A stretch of 64,000 nucleotides of DNA from Microbacterium pygmaeum (GCF_900100885.1 NZ_LT629692.1:3100001-3164000), one strand, 5' to 3'. Counted from the first letter of the stretch, positions 48,432 through 57,404 are shown. The notes: a model not told the origin generated them from the sequence alone. A program made the numbers and translations.

Positions 48432-49499
48432 ATGACGCACGCGATCGTTCCCCCCTACCTGCTGGCACGGATCGCGGCGGTGCAAGAGCCAACCTGGGCC
48501 AAAGCCGCAGACGCCGCCCGCGCGACGCTCGCGGCGCCGCGGGAGCATCAGGAGCCGCGCACGCGCCTGCGCCTGTCGGTCGAAGAGCCGGGAACGCTCG
48601 TCGTCGAATCGGCGCCGGCGCCGGATCGCGCGATCTCAGACGCGCAGGGCGGAGAAGAGCTCCCCGGAGTCCTGGTGCGCGCCGAAGACGATCCGGCCAC
48701 CGGAGACGACGCGGTCGACGAAGCCTTCGACGGGCTGGGCGCCACGTTCGAGTTCTTCTGGGACGCCTTCGGCCGCAGCGGCATCGACGGCGCGGGTGGT
48801 CCGCTGCTGGCCACCGTGCACTACGGCCGCGACTACGACAACGCGTTCTGGAACGGCGAGCGCATGGTCTTCGGCGATGGCGACGGCGAGATCTTCGCGG
48901 GGTTCACCGGATCGCTGAGCGTCATCGCGCATGAACTCGCGCACGGGGTGACCGAGCACGAGGGGGGCCTGGTGTACCAGGGTCAGTCCGGCGCGCTCAA
49001 CGAGTCGCTCTCCGATGTGTTCGGTGCCCTCGCCGACCAGCACTCCCGAGGGCAGGGCGCCAGCGAGGCCAGCTGGCTCATCGGCGAAGGCATCTTCACC
49101 GCCGAGGTCCAGGGCGAGGCGCTGCGCTCGATGAAAGCGCCGGGAACCGCCTACGACGACGACGTGCTCGGTCGCGATCCGCAGCCCGCGCACATGGACC
49201 GCTACGTCCAGACCAGCGACGACAACGGCGGGGTGCACATCAACTCCGGCATCCCGAATCACGCCTTCTACCTGATCGCGACCGAACTGGGCGGCAGCGC
49301 GTGGGAGCGCGCGGGACTCATCTGGTACCGCACGCTCACCTCGGGGACGCTCAGCCCCACCTCGGACTTCGCCGCGTTCGCTCGCGCCACCCTCGCGGCG
49401 GCGGAGGCGGAGTACGGTGAAGGATCTGAGGAGGTCGACGCCGTCCGGAAGGGCTGGACGAACGTCGGCGTGGACGCGGATGGACGATTCTCGACCTGA
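48432..49499 (+). CDS. M4 family metallopeptidase (protealysin-like, no signal peptide)
   Basis: The 355-residue protein has the thermolysin catalytic helix VIAHELAHGVTEHEG near residue 165 (HEXXH with two His zinc ligands), the third ligand Glu in GALNESLSDVFGAL, and the C-terminal His region DNGGVHINSGIPNHAFY. There is no secretion signal and only a short N-terminal region (about 100 residues), as in protealysin of Serratia, which is made without a signal peptide. It is followed immediately by an emfourin-like inhibitor gene, the same pairing as in Serratia. Confidence 0.93.
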   Translation: MTHAIVPPYLLARIAAVQEPTWAKAADAARATLAAPREHQEPRTRLRLSVEEPGTLVVESAPAPDRAISDAQGGEELPGVLVRAEDDPATGDDAVDEAFDGLGATFEFFWDAFGRSGIDGAGGPLLATVHYGRDYDNAFWNGERMVFGDGDGEIFAGFTGSLSVIAHELAHGVTEHEGGLVYQGQSGALNESLSDVFGALADQHSRGQGASEASWLIGEGIFTAEVQGEALRSMKAPGTAYDDDVLGRDPQPAHMDRYVQTSDDNGGVHINSGIPNHAFYLIATELGGSAWERAGLIWYRTLTSGTLSPTSDFAAFARATLAAAEAEYGEGSEEVDAVRKGWTNVGVDADGRFST

Positions 49500-49860
49500 C
49501 CCGACGAACCCCGACGCCGGATCCGAGCAGCAGGATCGGCGACGGGTGGTGCTCGCGGTGGCGATCACGGTGACACGCACCGGGGGCATCGCCGGGCTCA
49601 AGCGCACATGGCGCGCGCAGCCGGAGAGCTCCGACGCCCCGCACTGGATCGCCCTCATCGACGAGTGTCCGTGGGACGCCGCCGATCCGACGCGGCCGAT
49701 CGCTCCGACCGGCGCGGACCGCTACATGTGGCACGTGGACGCGCGCCTGGGCGACGACGAGCGCGAGGCCGCACTGGCCGACCCGGAGGTGCAGGGACCA
49801 TGGCGCGAGTTGATCGACGCGGTCCGGTCGGTCAACGGCCGAAGAGTCGGGACTTCTTGA
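49480..49860 (+). CDS. Emfourin-like protein, probable inhibitor of the adjacent M4 protease
   Basis: The 126-residue protein has a disordered charged N-terminus and a core reading ITVTRTGGIAGLKRTWRAQ, then HWIALIDECPWD and YMWHVDARLGDDE, the conserved pattern of emfourin, the slow-binding inhibitor of protealysin-type M4 proteases. Its ATG lies 20 bases inside the end of the protease gene, so the two are translated together. This keeps the signal-less protease in check inside the cell; inhibition itself is inferred. The 3' end overlaps the tail of the convergent GNAT gene by 29 bases. Confidence 0.8.
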   Translation: MDDSRPDPTNPDAGSEQQDRRRVVLAVAITVTRTGGIAGLKRTWRAQPESSDAPHWIALIDECPWDAADPTRPIAPTGADRYMWHVDARLGDDEREAALADPEVQGPWRELIDAVRSVNGRRVGTS

Positions 49861-50443
49861 CCGGCTTGAGGTGCTTCTGCAGGTAGATCGTGCCCAGCCA
49901 GCGGCCGAACTTGAATCCGACCCTTCCCATGCGGCCCACCTCGACGAACCCGAGCTTCTCGTGGAGTGCGACCGAGGCCTCTGCGCCCTTGTCGCTCACG
50001 ACGGCGACGATCTCGCGGATCCCCGCCTGCTCGCACGCCGCGATGAGCGCCTCCAGGAGGGCACGGCCGAGTCCTTTGCCCGCAGCGGCGTGACCCAGAT
50101 AGATCGAGTTCTCGACACTGAACCGATACGCCGACTTGCTGGACATCGGCTGCACCAGTGCGTAGCCGAGGATCTGCCCCGACGGTGACTGCGCGACCAG
50201 GAACGGCAGCTTGCGCTTCTCGAGGAAGGCCGCCTTGTCACGCCATTGCGCGATCGTCCACTTCTTCTCGTCGAAGGTGACCACGGAGTTGGTCACGTAG
50301 TAGTTGTAGATCTCTCGGATGTCCGGGATGTCGGCGGCCTGCACGGGCCGGATCTCGTACGAGAACGCGGGCTCCGGTGGGGGTGCCTTGCGCAGGTGCC
50401 GCGGCAGACGCCTCCGGTCGCGGTCGTACTCCTCCTCCAGCAT
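49832..50443 (-). CDS. GNAT N-acetyltransferase (phosphinothricin-type)
   Basis: The 203-residue protein matches the PAT/YncA branch of GNAT enzymes: YEIRPVQAADIPDIREIYNY, the acetyl-CoA loop GKGLGRALLEALI, and the C-terminal segment LHEKLGFVEVGRMGRVGFKF. Members acetylate amino acid analogues such as phosphinothricin or methionine sulfone; the substrate here is unknown. A 27-residue Arg-rich N-terminal extension precedes the domain. ATG 50443 lies six bases after a -10 hexamer. Confidence 0.87.
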   Translation of the reverse strand: MLEEEYDRDRRRLPRHLRKAPPPEPAFSYEIRPVQAADIPDIREIYNYYVTNSVVTFDEKKWTIAQWRDKAAFLEKRKLPFLVAQSPSGQILGYALVQPMSSKSAYRFSVENSIYLGHAAAGKGLGRALLEALIAACEQAGIREIVAVVSDKGAEASVALHEKLGFVEVGRMGRVGFKFGRWLGTIYLQKHLKPVKKSRLFGR

Positions 50444-50449
50444 GCTCCA

Positions 50450-50455
50450 ACCCTA
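50450..50455 (-). promoter_or_regulatory. -10 element, leaderless start of the GNAT gene
   Basis: TAGGGT, six bases (TGGAGC), ATG at 50443. Confidence 0.6.
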
Positions 50456-50469
50456 CGGCTCGCGTGCGC

Positions 50470-51162
50470 TCAGCCGTCGAGGCGCCAGTCGATCGGGGTC
50501 GCCCCCTGCTTCGCCAGCAGGTCGTCGGCCCGCGAGAACGGGCGCGACCCGAAGAATCCGCGGCTGGCCGACAGGGGCGAGGGATGCACCGATTCGACGA
50601 TCGGCGTTCGCCCGAGGAGGGGCTTCAGGCCCGCGGCATCCTTCCCCCAGAGGATCGCGACGAGCGGCTGCTCGCGCGCGACCAGTTCGCGGATGGCGTG
50701 CTCGGTGACCTTCTCCCAGCCCCACCCCCGGTGGGAGGCGGGTGCTCCCGGCCGGACGGTGAGCACACGGTTCAGCAGCAGCACGCCCTGATCGCTCCAC
50801 GCCGACAGGTCGCCGTGCGGCGCCGGTGCGATGCCCAGATCGGCGTCGAGCTCGCGGTATATGTTGGCCAGGCTCCGAGGGAGCGGACGCACGTGCCGTT
50901 CGACGGCGAAGGACAGACCGATCGGATGCCCGGGCGTCGGGTACGGGTCCTGGCCGACGATCAGCACCTTGACCTCGCCGATCGGTCGCTGGAATGCACG
51001 CAGCACCCGGTCGCCTGCCGGCAGGTAGGAGCGACCTTCGGCGACTTCGGTCCGCAGACGCTCGCCCAGCGCGGCGATATCCGGTGCGACCGGCGCGAGG
51101 GCTGCCGCCCAGCCCGGATCGATCAGGCCCGCGGCGGCCATCTCGTCGAGTGTGAGCGCCAC
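50470..51162 (-). CDS. ung: Uracil-DNA glycosylase
   Basis: The 230-residue family 1 enzyme removes uracil from DNA. The water-activating motif is [16 protein letters not shown] near residue 70, and the DNA-binding motif is [18 protein letters not shown] near residue 195. The start is GTG at 51162, three bases after the stop of the phosphoribosyltransferase gene; both genes and the SDR upstream form an operon. Confidence 0.96.
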   Translation of the reverse strand: MALTLDEMAAAGLIDPGWAAALAPVAPDIAALGERLRTEVAEGRSYLPAGDRVLRAFQRPIGEVKVLIVGQDPYPTPGHPIGLSFAVERHVRPLPRSLANIYRELDADLGIAPAPHGDLSAWSDQGVLLLNRVLTVRPGAPASHRGWGWEKVTEHAIRELVAREQPLVAILWGKDAAGLKPLLGRTPIVESVHPSPLSASRGFFGSRPFSRADDLLAKQGATPIDWRLDG

Positions 51163-51165
51163 CGC

Positions 51166-51702
51166 TCAGTCACGTCCCGCCGGCCGCTCCGCCGCATCCT
51201 CGAGCCCCACCGGGCCCTGCCAGGACCAGGGGAAGTCGATCCACAGCGAGGTCTCGCGCCATGAGTAGTCGGGCAGCGCGATCGAGCCCGGCTTGGTGTA
51301 GATCGTGACCGAGCGCACGTCGACCGCGCGCGCCTGGAGCAGTGCGACGGCGAGCGCGAGCGTGCGCCCGCTGTCGGCCACGTCGTCCACCAGCAGGATG
51401 CGCCTGCCGCCCAGGTAGTCGATGTCCAGCGCGGGCGGCAGCACCTCCGGCGCGTCCAGCACCGTGCCGACGCCGGTGTAGAACTCGACGTTCAGCGCCC
51501 CGCAGCTCTTCACGCCGAGCGCGTACGCGATCGCGCCGGCCGGCAGCAGGCCGCCCCGCGCGATCGCGACGACCACGTCGGGCTCGAACCCGTCGGCCAG
51601 CACGGCGCGGGCGAGATCGCGGGAGGCTTCGCCGAACTGCTCCCAAGTCAGGTGTTCGCGCTCGGGATTCCCGGCCGTCTCGGCGTCCGTCTCGGCGCTC
51701 AC
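51166..51702 (-). CDS. Phosphoribosyltransferase (Gpt-like)
   Basis: The 178-residue type I phosphoribosyltransferase has the PRPP loop ILLVDDVADSGRTLALAV near residue 100 and the front loop VVAIARGGLLPAGAIAYAL. It resembles the xanthine/guanine phosphoribosyltransferase group, though the base specificity cannot be read from the sequence. The start is GTG at 51702 after GGAGG, overlapping the SDR stop. Confidence 0.9.
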   Translation of the reverse strand: MSAETDAETAGNPEREHLTWEQFGEASRDLARAVLADGFEPDVVVAIARGGLLPAGAIAYALGVKSCGALNVEFYTGVGTVLDAPEVLPPALDIDYLGGRRILLVDDVADSGRTLALAVALLQARAVDVRSVTIYTKPGSIALPDYSWRETSLWIDFPWSWQGPVGLEDAAERPAGRD

Positions 51703-52484
51703 TGCAGGCCTCCCCGGACGCGCAGGGGACCGCGGGCGAGCAGATGCTGTGCCGACTGCGCGACCGGTCGCATCGTGATCAGGTCGAGGTTGACGTGGCC
51801 GGGCAGATTGAGCGAATACGCGACGACATCGGCGACATCGCCGGCCGTCAGCGGGTCTTGGACACCCTCGTAGACGCGGTCCGCCGCATCGCGGTCGCCG
51901 CCGAGACGGTTGAGGGTGAACTCCTCGGTCTGGACCATCCCCGGCGCGACCTCGATGACCCGGATCGGCTCGCCGTTCAGCTCGAGCCGGAGCACGTGCG
52001 CGATCATCGCCTCGCCGGCCTTCGCGGCGTTGTATCCGCCGCCGCCGGGATACGGCGTGTCTGCAGCGGTGGAGGTCACGAACAGCAGATCGGCGTGGCC
52101 GTCAGCGGTCGCCGCCTGCCGCAGCTGCGGCAGGAGCGCGGCGACCAGGCGCTGGGCCGAGAGGACGTTGATGTCGAACATCCACTGCCAGTCGGCGGGG
52201 TCCCCGTCCTCGATGCGATCGGTGCCACGGGCTCCGCCGGCGACCTGGATGAGCGCGTGCACGTCGCCGGTCTCCGCGAGATACTCGGCGAGCGCGTCGA
52301 CGTCCTCCTGCCGGGTGAGGTCGGCGGCGAACGCCACGGCGCCGGTCTCCTTCTCGAGCGTCTCCAGCCGATCGGCGCGGCGGGCGACGCCGACCACGTC
52401 CCAGCCGGTCGCGCGCAGCGCCCGGACCGACGCCTCACCGATTCCCGAACTTGCTCCCGTCACCACAGCGCGTCGTGTTCCCAT
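51699..52484 (-). CDS. SDR family NAD(P)-dependent oxidoreductase
   Basis: The 261-residue classical SDR has the cofactor motif VTGASSGIGEASVRAL at residues 8-23 and the catalytic segment TSTAADTPYPGGGGYNAAKAG, with Tyr and Lys spaced as YNAAK. Ser is in the position S-T-A. The substrate is unknown. It heads the operon SDR-phosphoribosyltransferase-ung and has a leaderless promoter. Confidence 0.9.
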   Translation of the reverse strand: MGTRRAVVTGASSGIGEASVRALRATGWDVVGVARRADRLETLEKETGAVAFAADLTRQEDVDALAEYLAETGDVHALIQVAGGARGTDRIEDGDPADWQWMFDINVLSAQRLVAALLPQLRQAATADGHADLLFVTSTAADTPYPGGGGYNAAKAGEAMIAHVLRLELNGEPIRVIEVAPGMVQTEEFTLNRLGGDRDAADRVYEGVQDPLTAGDVADVVAYSLNLPGHVNLDLITMRPVAQSAQHLLARGPLRVRGGLQ

Positions 52485-52490
52485 GTCTCA

Positions 52491-52496
52491 ACGCTA
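52491..52496 (-). promoter_or_regulatory. -10 element, leaderless start of the SDR gene
   Basis: TAGCGT, six bases (TGAGAC), ATG at 52484. Confidence 0.6.
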
Positions 52497-52562
52497 CCCA
52501 CCTCGCGCAGCTGCGACGGCCCGAGACCGCTCCCCCGCGTATTACGTCACATGTCCCATCCG

Positions 52563-52591
52563 TTGTCGACGGATCACCCCCTGCCTAGTGT
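52563..52591 (+). promoter_or_regulatory. Predicted metY promoter
   Basis: TTGTCG (52563-52568) and TAGTGT (52586-52591) are spaced by exactly 17 bases. The transcript would start near 52598, with a 36-base leader holding GCAGGAG before the metY ATG. Confidence 0.6.
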
Positions 52592-52633
52592 CGGAACCAC
52601 ACGACCCGACTTCCCACCCGCAGGAGTACGCAC

Positions 52634-53956
52634 ATGTCCGCACCCGAGAACTGGCGCTTCGAGACCAAGCAGATCCACTCCGGCGCCGCGCCGGACCCGG
52701 TGACGAAGGCCCGCGCCACGCCGATCTACCAGACGACCTCATACGTCTTCGACAACACCGACCACGCCGCGAATCTCTTCGCGCTGGCTGAGTTCGGCAA
52801 CATCTACACCCGCATCCAGAACCCGACCCAGGCCGTCGTCGAAGAGCGCGTCGCCGCGCTCGAAGGGGGCACCGGCGCCCTCCTGGTGGCCAGCGGTCAG
52901 GCAGCCGAGACGTTCGCGGTGCTGAACATCGCCGAGGCAGGCGATCACATCGTCTCGTCGAGCTCGATCTACGGCGGAACGTACAACCTCTTCAAGTACA
53001 CGCTGAAGAAGCTCGGCATCGACGTGACCTTCGTCGAGAACCAGGACGACGCCGAGGAGTGGGCCGCCGCTGTCCGCCCCAACACGAAGCTGTTCTTCGC
53101 CGAGACCATCGGCAACCCGAAGATCAACATCCTCGACATCGAGCTGGTCGCAGGCGTGGCCCACGCCAACGGCATCCCGCTGATCGTGGACAACACGATC
53201 GCCACGCCCTATCTGATCAAGCCGTTCGAATTCGGCGCCGACATCGTCGTCCACTCGGCCACGAAGTTCCTCGGCGGCCACGGCACCGTGATCGGCGGCG
53301 TCATCGTCGACGGCGGCACGTTCGAGTGGTCCAAGAACGTCGACAAGTTCCCGGGCCTGACCGTTCCCGACCCGTCCTACCACGGTGCTTCGTACACGGC
53401 AGCGGTCGGCGACCCGCTCGCCTACATCATCAAGGCGCGCGTGCAGCTGCTGCGCGACCTGGGTGCCGCGATCGCGCCGCAGAGCGCCTGGCTGCTCATC
53501 CAGGGGATCGAGACCCTGTCGCTGCGCATCGAGCGTCATGTGCAGAACGCGCAGGAGATCGCCGAGTGGCTCGAGAACCAGTCCGACGTCGCGTCGGTCA
53601 ACTACTCGGGCCTGCCCACGAGTCCCTGGTACGCAACCGCCAACAAGTACGCGCCCAAGGGCGTCGGTGCGGTGCTGTCATTCGAGCTCAAGGGCGGTGT
53701 GGAGGCCGGCCGCGAGTTCGTCAACACGCTGAGGCTGTTCAGCCACCTGGCCAACATCGGCGACGTGCGGTCGCTGGTCATCCACCCGGCCTCGACGACG
53801 CACTCGCAGCTGACCCCCGAGCAGCAGCTCACCACTGGTGTCACGCCGGGCCTCGTGCGCCTCTCACTGGGCCTGGAGAACATCGACGACCTCAAGGCAG
53901 ATCTCGAGCAGGCGCTGGCCGCGGCGCGTCGCGTCAGCGAGGCTGCCCGCGCCTGA
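52634..53956 (+). CDS. metY: O-acetylhomoserine sulfhydrylase
   Basis: The 440-residue PLP enzyme of the Cys/Met metabolism family makes homocysteine from O-acetylhomoserine and sulfide. The PLP lysine lies in HSATKFLGGHGTVIGGVI near residue 210; the N-terminal segment RFETKQIHSGAAPDPVTKAR is typical for this branch. Its partner metX lies 2.2 kb further on the same strand, with two other genes between. Length is normal and a clear terminator follows. Confidence 0.95.
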   Translation: MSAPENWRFETKQIHSGAAPDPVTKARATPIYQTTSYVFDNTDHAANLFALAEFGNIYTRIQNPTQAVVEERVAALEGGTGALLVASGQAAETFAVLNIAEAGDHIVSSSSIYGGTYNLFKYTLKKLGIDVTFVENQDDAEEWAAAVRPNTKLFFAETIGNPKINILDIELVAGVAHANGIPLIVDNTIATPYLIKPFEFGADIVVHSATKFLGGHGTVIGGVIVDGGTFEWSKNVDKFPGLTVPDPSYHGASYTAAVGDPLAYIIKARVQLLRDLGAAIAPQSAWLLIQGIETLSLRIERHVQNAQEIAEWLENQSDVASVNYSGLPTSPWYATANKYAPKGVGAVLSFELKGGVEAGREFVNTLRLFSHLANIGDVRSLVIHPASTTHSQLTPEQQLTTGVTPGLVRLSLGLENIDDLKADLEQALAAARRVSEAARA

Positions 53957-53971
53957 TCCGGTGCAGCGGTC

Positions 53972-54020
53972 CGGATGCCCCGATCCGACGCACCCTCGGG
54001 TGCGCGGGCCGGGGCATCCG
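53972..54020 (+). terminator. Bidirectional hairpin between metY and the toroid gene
   Basis: An 11-bp stem (53972-53982 with 54010-54020) encloses a second 6-bp hairpin (53990-53995 with 53998-54003). It separates two converging genes and can serve both. Confidence 0.8.
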
Positions 54021-54046
54021 CTCTGCACACCCTCCGCGGCGCGCGA

Positions 54047-54994
54047 TCAGATTTGCGCCGCGTCCGCCCAGCGGAGGACCCGGAGGGCCCGGAGGGTGAT
54101 CCACCTGCTCGGGAACCCCTCGCCTTCGCCCTCGAACTCGAAGTGGGTCGCCCCCTGGTGACTCAGCTCGAGCTTCCACATGCCGAACGGCAGCATCTTG
54201 CCGCGCAGCAGCTCCACGGCGTCCGCGCACCGCGCGTCGCCCGCGGGGCGGGCGATGCGGAAGTAGTCCAGCGCCCGCAGCACGTCGTAGTACCAGCGCG
54301 TCGGGAACGACGGCATCGCGAACCGCGGATCGACGATCTCCCCGTCGGAGCGGCGCCACAGGAGCCGGCGCTCCAGCAAGTACTCCTCGCCGCGCAGGCG
54401 CGCCGCGCGCACCCGCTCGGACGCCTGCCCGGCGCGCTCCCATTCGAGCAGCCCCTCCAGGGCGCTGAGCGTCGAGTGGAACGACGAGCGGCTCGTGCCG
54501 TCCTCGTCCCAGCAGTTCCAGCCGCCGTCGCTCAGCTGACCGGCCAGCAGCGTCTCGACGATCGGCGCGGCGTCCTGGCCGAAGAAGGCCGCGACCGCGA
54601 GAGCGCCGCCGTTGATGCACGGCTCGACCTCGCCGTCGAAGTACGGCTGTCCGGCGTGGTCCCAGCGGACGTGCTCGCGCACGCGATCGATCGCCCTGAC
54701 CACCTCGGGGGCCGCCGGATCCGGACCGAGGGCGCGCAGCAGTTCGAGTGACGGGTGGGTCGCCGTCCATGCGTCGTAGAACGGCTTCTCGTCATCCACC
54801 CAGCCAGGGCGATACGTGCCCGCGTCCCATCGCCCGTCTTCGGCCTGCTCGGCCAGGAGCCGCGCCCCCCAGCCCTCCGTCGCGACCCGGGCGCGCTCGG
54901 CGGCGACGACGTCGGCATCGGCATCCGTCAGATCGCGCATCACCTGCCAGCGGATGGCGGGATCGGAGTCGAGCAGATACGCGGTGACGTCCAT
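54047..54994 (-). CDS. Squalene-cyclase-like toroid protein, unknown role
   Basis: The 315-residue protein has repeated helical QW-like or PFTB-like units: QAEDGRWDAGTYRPGWVDDE, LSDGGWNCWDEDGTSRSSFH and QGATHFEFEGEGEGFPSRWI. This suggests an alpha/alpha toroid like prenyltransferases or terpenoid cyclases, but no catalytic DxDD motif is visible. The N-terminal MDVTAYLLDSDPAIRWQVMR is common in this actinobacterial group. Function unknown. The ATG at 54994 has a -10 hexamer seven bases upstream. Confidence 0.82.
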   Translation of the reverse strand: MDVTAYLLDSDPAIRWQVMRDLTDADADVVAAERARVATEGWGARLLAEQAEDGRWDAGTYRPGWVDDEKPFYDAWTATHPSLELLRALGPDPAAPEVVRAIDRVREHVRWDHAGQPYFDGEVEPCINGGALAVAAFFGQDAAPIVETLLAGQLSDGGWNCWDEDGTSRSSFHSTLSALEGLLEWERAGQASERVRAARLRGEEYLLERRLLWRRSDGEIVDPRFAMPSFPTRWYYDVLRALDYFRIARPAGDARCADAVELLRGKMLPFGMWKLELSHQGATHFEFEGEGEGFPSRWITLRALRVLRWADAAQI

Positions 54995-55001
54995 GCGCGC
55001 G

Positions 55002-55007
55002 AGTGTA
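55002..55007 (-). promoter_or_regulatory. -10 element of the toroid gene
   Basis: TACACT, seven bases, ATG at 54994. Confidence 0.5.
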
Positions 55008-55041
55008 CGGCGACCGGCCGACACCGCGTTGCGCAGCGACG

Positions 55042-55047
55042 TATGGT
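55042..55047 (+). promoter_or_regulatory. -10 element, leaderless start of the DUF2332 gene
   Basis: TATGGT, six bases (GAGCCT), GTG at 55054. Confidence 0.55.
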
Positions 55048-55053
55048 GAGCCT

Positions 55054-56061
55054 GTGGAGCAGAGCATCGCGGCGGTGTACGACGACTTCGGCCGCCGGTG
55101 GGCGCATGACACCTCGCCGCTGTACGAGGACTGGGCGACGGGGATCGCCGGGGATCCCGAGGTTCTCGAGATCCTGCATCCGCTCCCTCGTGCCAAGCAG
55201 CAGCCCAACCTGATCTTCGCCGCCGCCCGGTGGGAGGGTGCTCCACTCGCGCCGTATGAGACGTGGCGCACCTGGCTGCTGCAGCACCGCGAGCGCGTCC
55301 TCGCCACGGCGCTGGCACGCACCACGCAGACCAACGAACCGGGCCGCTGCGCCACGCTGCTGCCGGTCCTCTCTCGCGTCGAGGGTCCGGTGGCGCTGCT
55401 GGAGGTGGGGACCGCCGCAGGGCTGTGCCTGTATCCCGATCGGTACAGCGTCGACTACTCCGCGCCGGGCGCCGACATCAGGGTGGACCCGGATGCCGGG
55501 GCCAGCACCGTCACCCTCGCATGTGCGCTCGACGATGCCGCATCCGCCCCCGTCCGCATGCCAGAGGTCCTCTGGCGCCGCGGGATCGACCTGAACCCCA
55601 TCGACGCGTCCGACCCGGATCAGATCGGCTGGCTGGAGACACTCATCTGGCCGGGGAGCGCACACGACGCGAGGGTTTCACGTCTACGGGCGGCCGCCGC
55701 GATCGTCGCCGAGGACCCGCCCGAGATCGTGCGCGGCGACCTGCTGGAGCGGCTTGCGGACGTCGCAGCCGACGCGCCCCGAGACGCGACCCTCGTGATC
55801 TTCCACAGTGCGGTGCTCCTGTACCTCGACGACGGACAGCGCCGGCGGTTCGCCGATCTCATCGCGGCGCTCCCACGGGAGATCGGTCGGACCGTGGTGT
55901 GGCTCTCGAACGAGACGAAGGGCACGCTCCCGGAGATCGACGCCCAGGTGCCATCCGGGGCCGACAGCTCGCACCGCTTCGTGCAGACGGTCGACGGCCG
56001 CGCCGTCGCCTTCGCCGGTCAGCACGGCGCGCTCTACGAGGTGACGCCCTTCCGGCGCTGA
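55054..56061 (+). CDS. DUF2332 domain protein
   Basis: The 335-residue protein fits DUF2332: FAAARWEGAPLAPYETWRTW, TNEPGRCATLLPVLSRVEGP and LLEVGTAAGLCLYPDRYSVD are conserved family blocks. The last resembles a methyltransferase glycine loop (EVGTAAGL), and VIFHSAVLLYLDDGQRRRF a later core strand, so a SAM-dependent enzyme fold is possible. No function is established. Start GTG 55054 lies six bases after a -10 hexamer; the ATG at 55003 is upstream of it. Confidence 0.85.
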   Translation: MEQSIAAVYDDFGRRWAHDTSPLYEDWATGIAGDPEVLEILHPLPRAKQQPNLIFAAARWEGAPLAPYETWRTWLLQHRERVLATALARTTQTNEPGRCATLLPVLSRVEGPVALLEVGTAAGLCLYPDRYSVDYSAPGADIRVDPDAGASTVTLACALDDAASAPVRMPEVLWRRGIDLNPIDASDPDQIGWLETLIWPGSAHDARVSRLRAAAAIVAEDPPEIVRGDLLERLADVAADAPRDATLVIFHSAVLLYLDDGQRRRFADLIAALPREIGRTVVWLSNETKGTLPEIDAQVPSGADSSHRFVQTVDGRAVAFAGQHGALYEVTPFRR

Positions 56062-56184
56062 CCGGCGTGCCGAACTCAGGAACATCGCCGTCTTCCGGGC
56101 TCTCAGCGGGCCGAACCGCCGGTTTCTCCTGCGTTGTGCACGCGCCGGTCCCGTAACACGCCGTTCCGGCCCGCATCGGCACGG

Positions 56185-56190
56185 GAGAAT
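56185..56190 (+). promoter_or_regulatory. -10 element of metX
   Basis: GAGAAT, seven bases, ATG at 56198; no Shine-Dalgarno between. Confidence 0.5.
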
Positions 56191-56197
56191 GAGACGC

Positions 56198-57400
56198 ATG
56201 GACTGGCAGACCTCCGAAGACACGGTGCCCAGCGCGCCGATCACGGAGGCCGACGCGCGCCTGCTGCTCGGACGCCCGCCCGCCACCGGCGCCTGGCGCG
56301 ACGGCGATCCGCTGGGCGAGCGCCACTTCGCAGCCTTCGGCGCGTTCCGCACCGAGGGGGGCAGGGAACTTCCGGCCTACCGCCTCGCCTACGAGACGTG
56401 GGGCGAGCTGTCGCCCGCGCGGGACAACGCGATCCTGGTCCTGCACGCCCTGACCGGCGACAGCCACGTGCGAGGCACCGCCGGCCCGGGGCACGCCACC
56501 GAGGGCTGGTGGGGTGACATCGTCGGGCCCGGTGCCGCCATCGACACCGACGAGTGGTTCGTGGTCGCCCCCAACATGCTGGGCGGATGCCAGGGCTCGA
56601 CCGGCCCCGCGAGCATCGGCCCCGACGGGTACGAGTGGGCATCGCGGTTCCCGTATCTGACGATCCGCGACCAGGTCGCCGCGCAGGTGCGCCTGGCCGA
56701 CGCGCTCGGCATCGACGTCTGGGCGGCCGTGGTCGGCGGGTCGATGGGGGGCATGCACGCCCTGGAGTGGGCGGTCGGCCACCCGGAGCGCCTCGAGCGG
56801 GTGGCCGTCCTGTCGGCGCCCCCCGCGAACACCGCCGACCAGATCGCGCTGAACTCGGTCCAGCTCGAGGCGATCCAGATCGACCCCCGCTTCCACGGCG
56901 GCGACTACTACGACGCGGGCGACGGCGACGGTCCGCACCGCGGCCTCGCGCTGGCACGGCGCATGGCGCTGCTGAACTACCGATCCCCCACCGAGTTGAA
57001 CCAGCGGTTCCAGCGTTCCTGGCAGTCGGGGGTGAGCCCACTCGGGCACGGCGGGCGGTTCGCGGTCGAGTCCTACATCGACTTCCACGGCAACCGGTTC
57101 ACCCGCCGTTTCGACGCCAACAGCTATCTGACCCTCGTCGAGGCGATGAACTCCCACGACGTCGGTCGCGACCGCGGCGGCATCGAGGACGCGCTGGGCC
57201 TGGTCACCGCCCGGGCCCTCGTGCTCGGCATCGACAGCGACCGCCTGTTCCCGGTGGACGGGCAGCACCGGATCGCCCGCGGCATCCGCACCACGATCGA
57301 CGACGGGGCCGTGGTCCTCTCCAGCGACTTCGGCCACGACGGGTTCCTCATCGAGACCCCGGCGGTCGGAAAGCACCTTCGCCGCCTGCTGGCATCCTGA
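56198..57400 (+). CDS. metX: Homoserine O-acetyltransferase
   Basis: The 400-residue alpha/beta hydrolase-fold enzyme acetylates homoserine to feed MetY. The nucleophile lies in VVGGSMGGMHALEWAV near residue 185, the acid in LGIDSDRLFPV and the His in SSDFGHDGFLIETP. Length is typical of the actinobacterial MetX family. The start ATG 56198 (MDWQTSEDTV) is preferred over ATG 56189 because of the -10 hexamer. Homoserine is supplied by hom at 19 kb. Confidence 0.94.
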   Translation: MDWQTSEDTVPSAPITEADARLLLGRPPATGAWRDGDPLGERHFAAFGAFRTEGGRELPAYRLAYETWGELSPARDNAILVLHALTGDSHVRGTAGPGHATEGWWGDIVGPGAAIDTDEWFVVAPNMLGGCQGSTGPASIGPDGYEWASRFPYLTIRDQVAAQVRLADALGIDVWAAVVGGSMGGMHALEWAVGHPERLERVAVLSAPPANTADQIALNSVQLEAIQIDPRFHGGDYYDAGDGDGPHRGLALARRMALLNYRSPTELNQRFQRSWQSGVSPLGHGGRFAVESYIDFHGNRFTRRFDANSYLTLVEAMNSHDVGRDRGGIEDALGLVTARALVLGIDSDRLFPVDGQHRIARGIRTTIDDGAVVLSSDFGHDGFLIETPAVGKHLRRLLAS

Positions 57401-57404
57401 CCGC

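Noticed and set aside
52485..52633. SAM riboswitch upstream of metY
   Set aside because: The leader after the predicted start is only about 36 bases and shows none of the conserved SAM riboswitch blocks.
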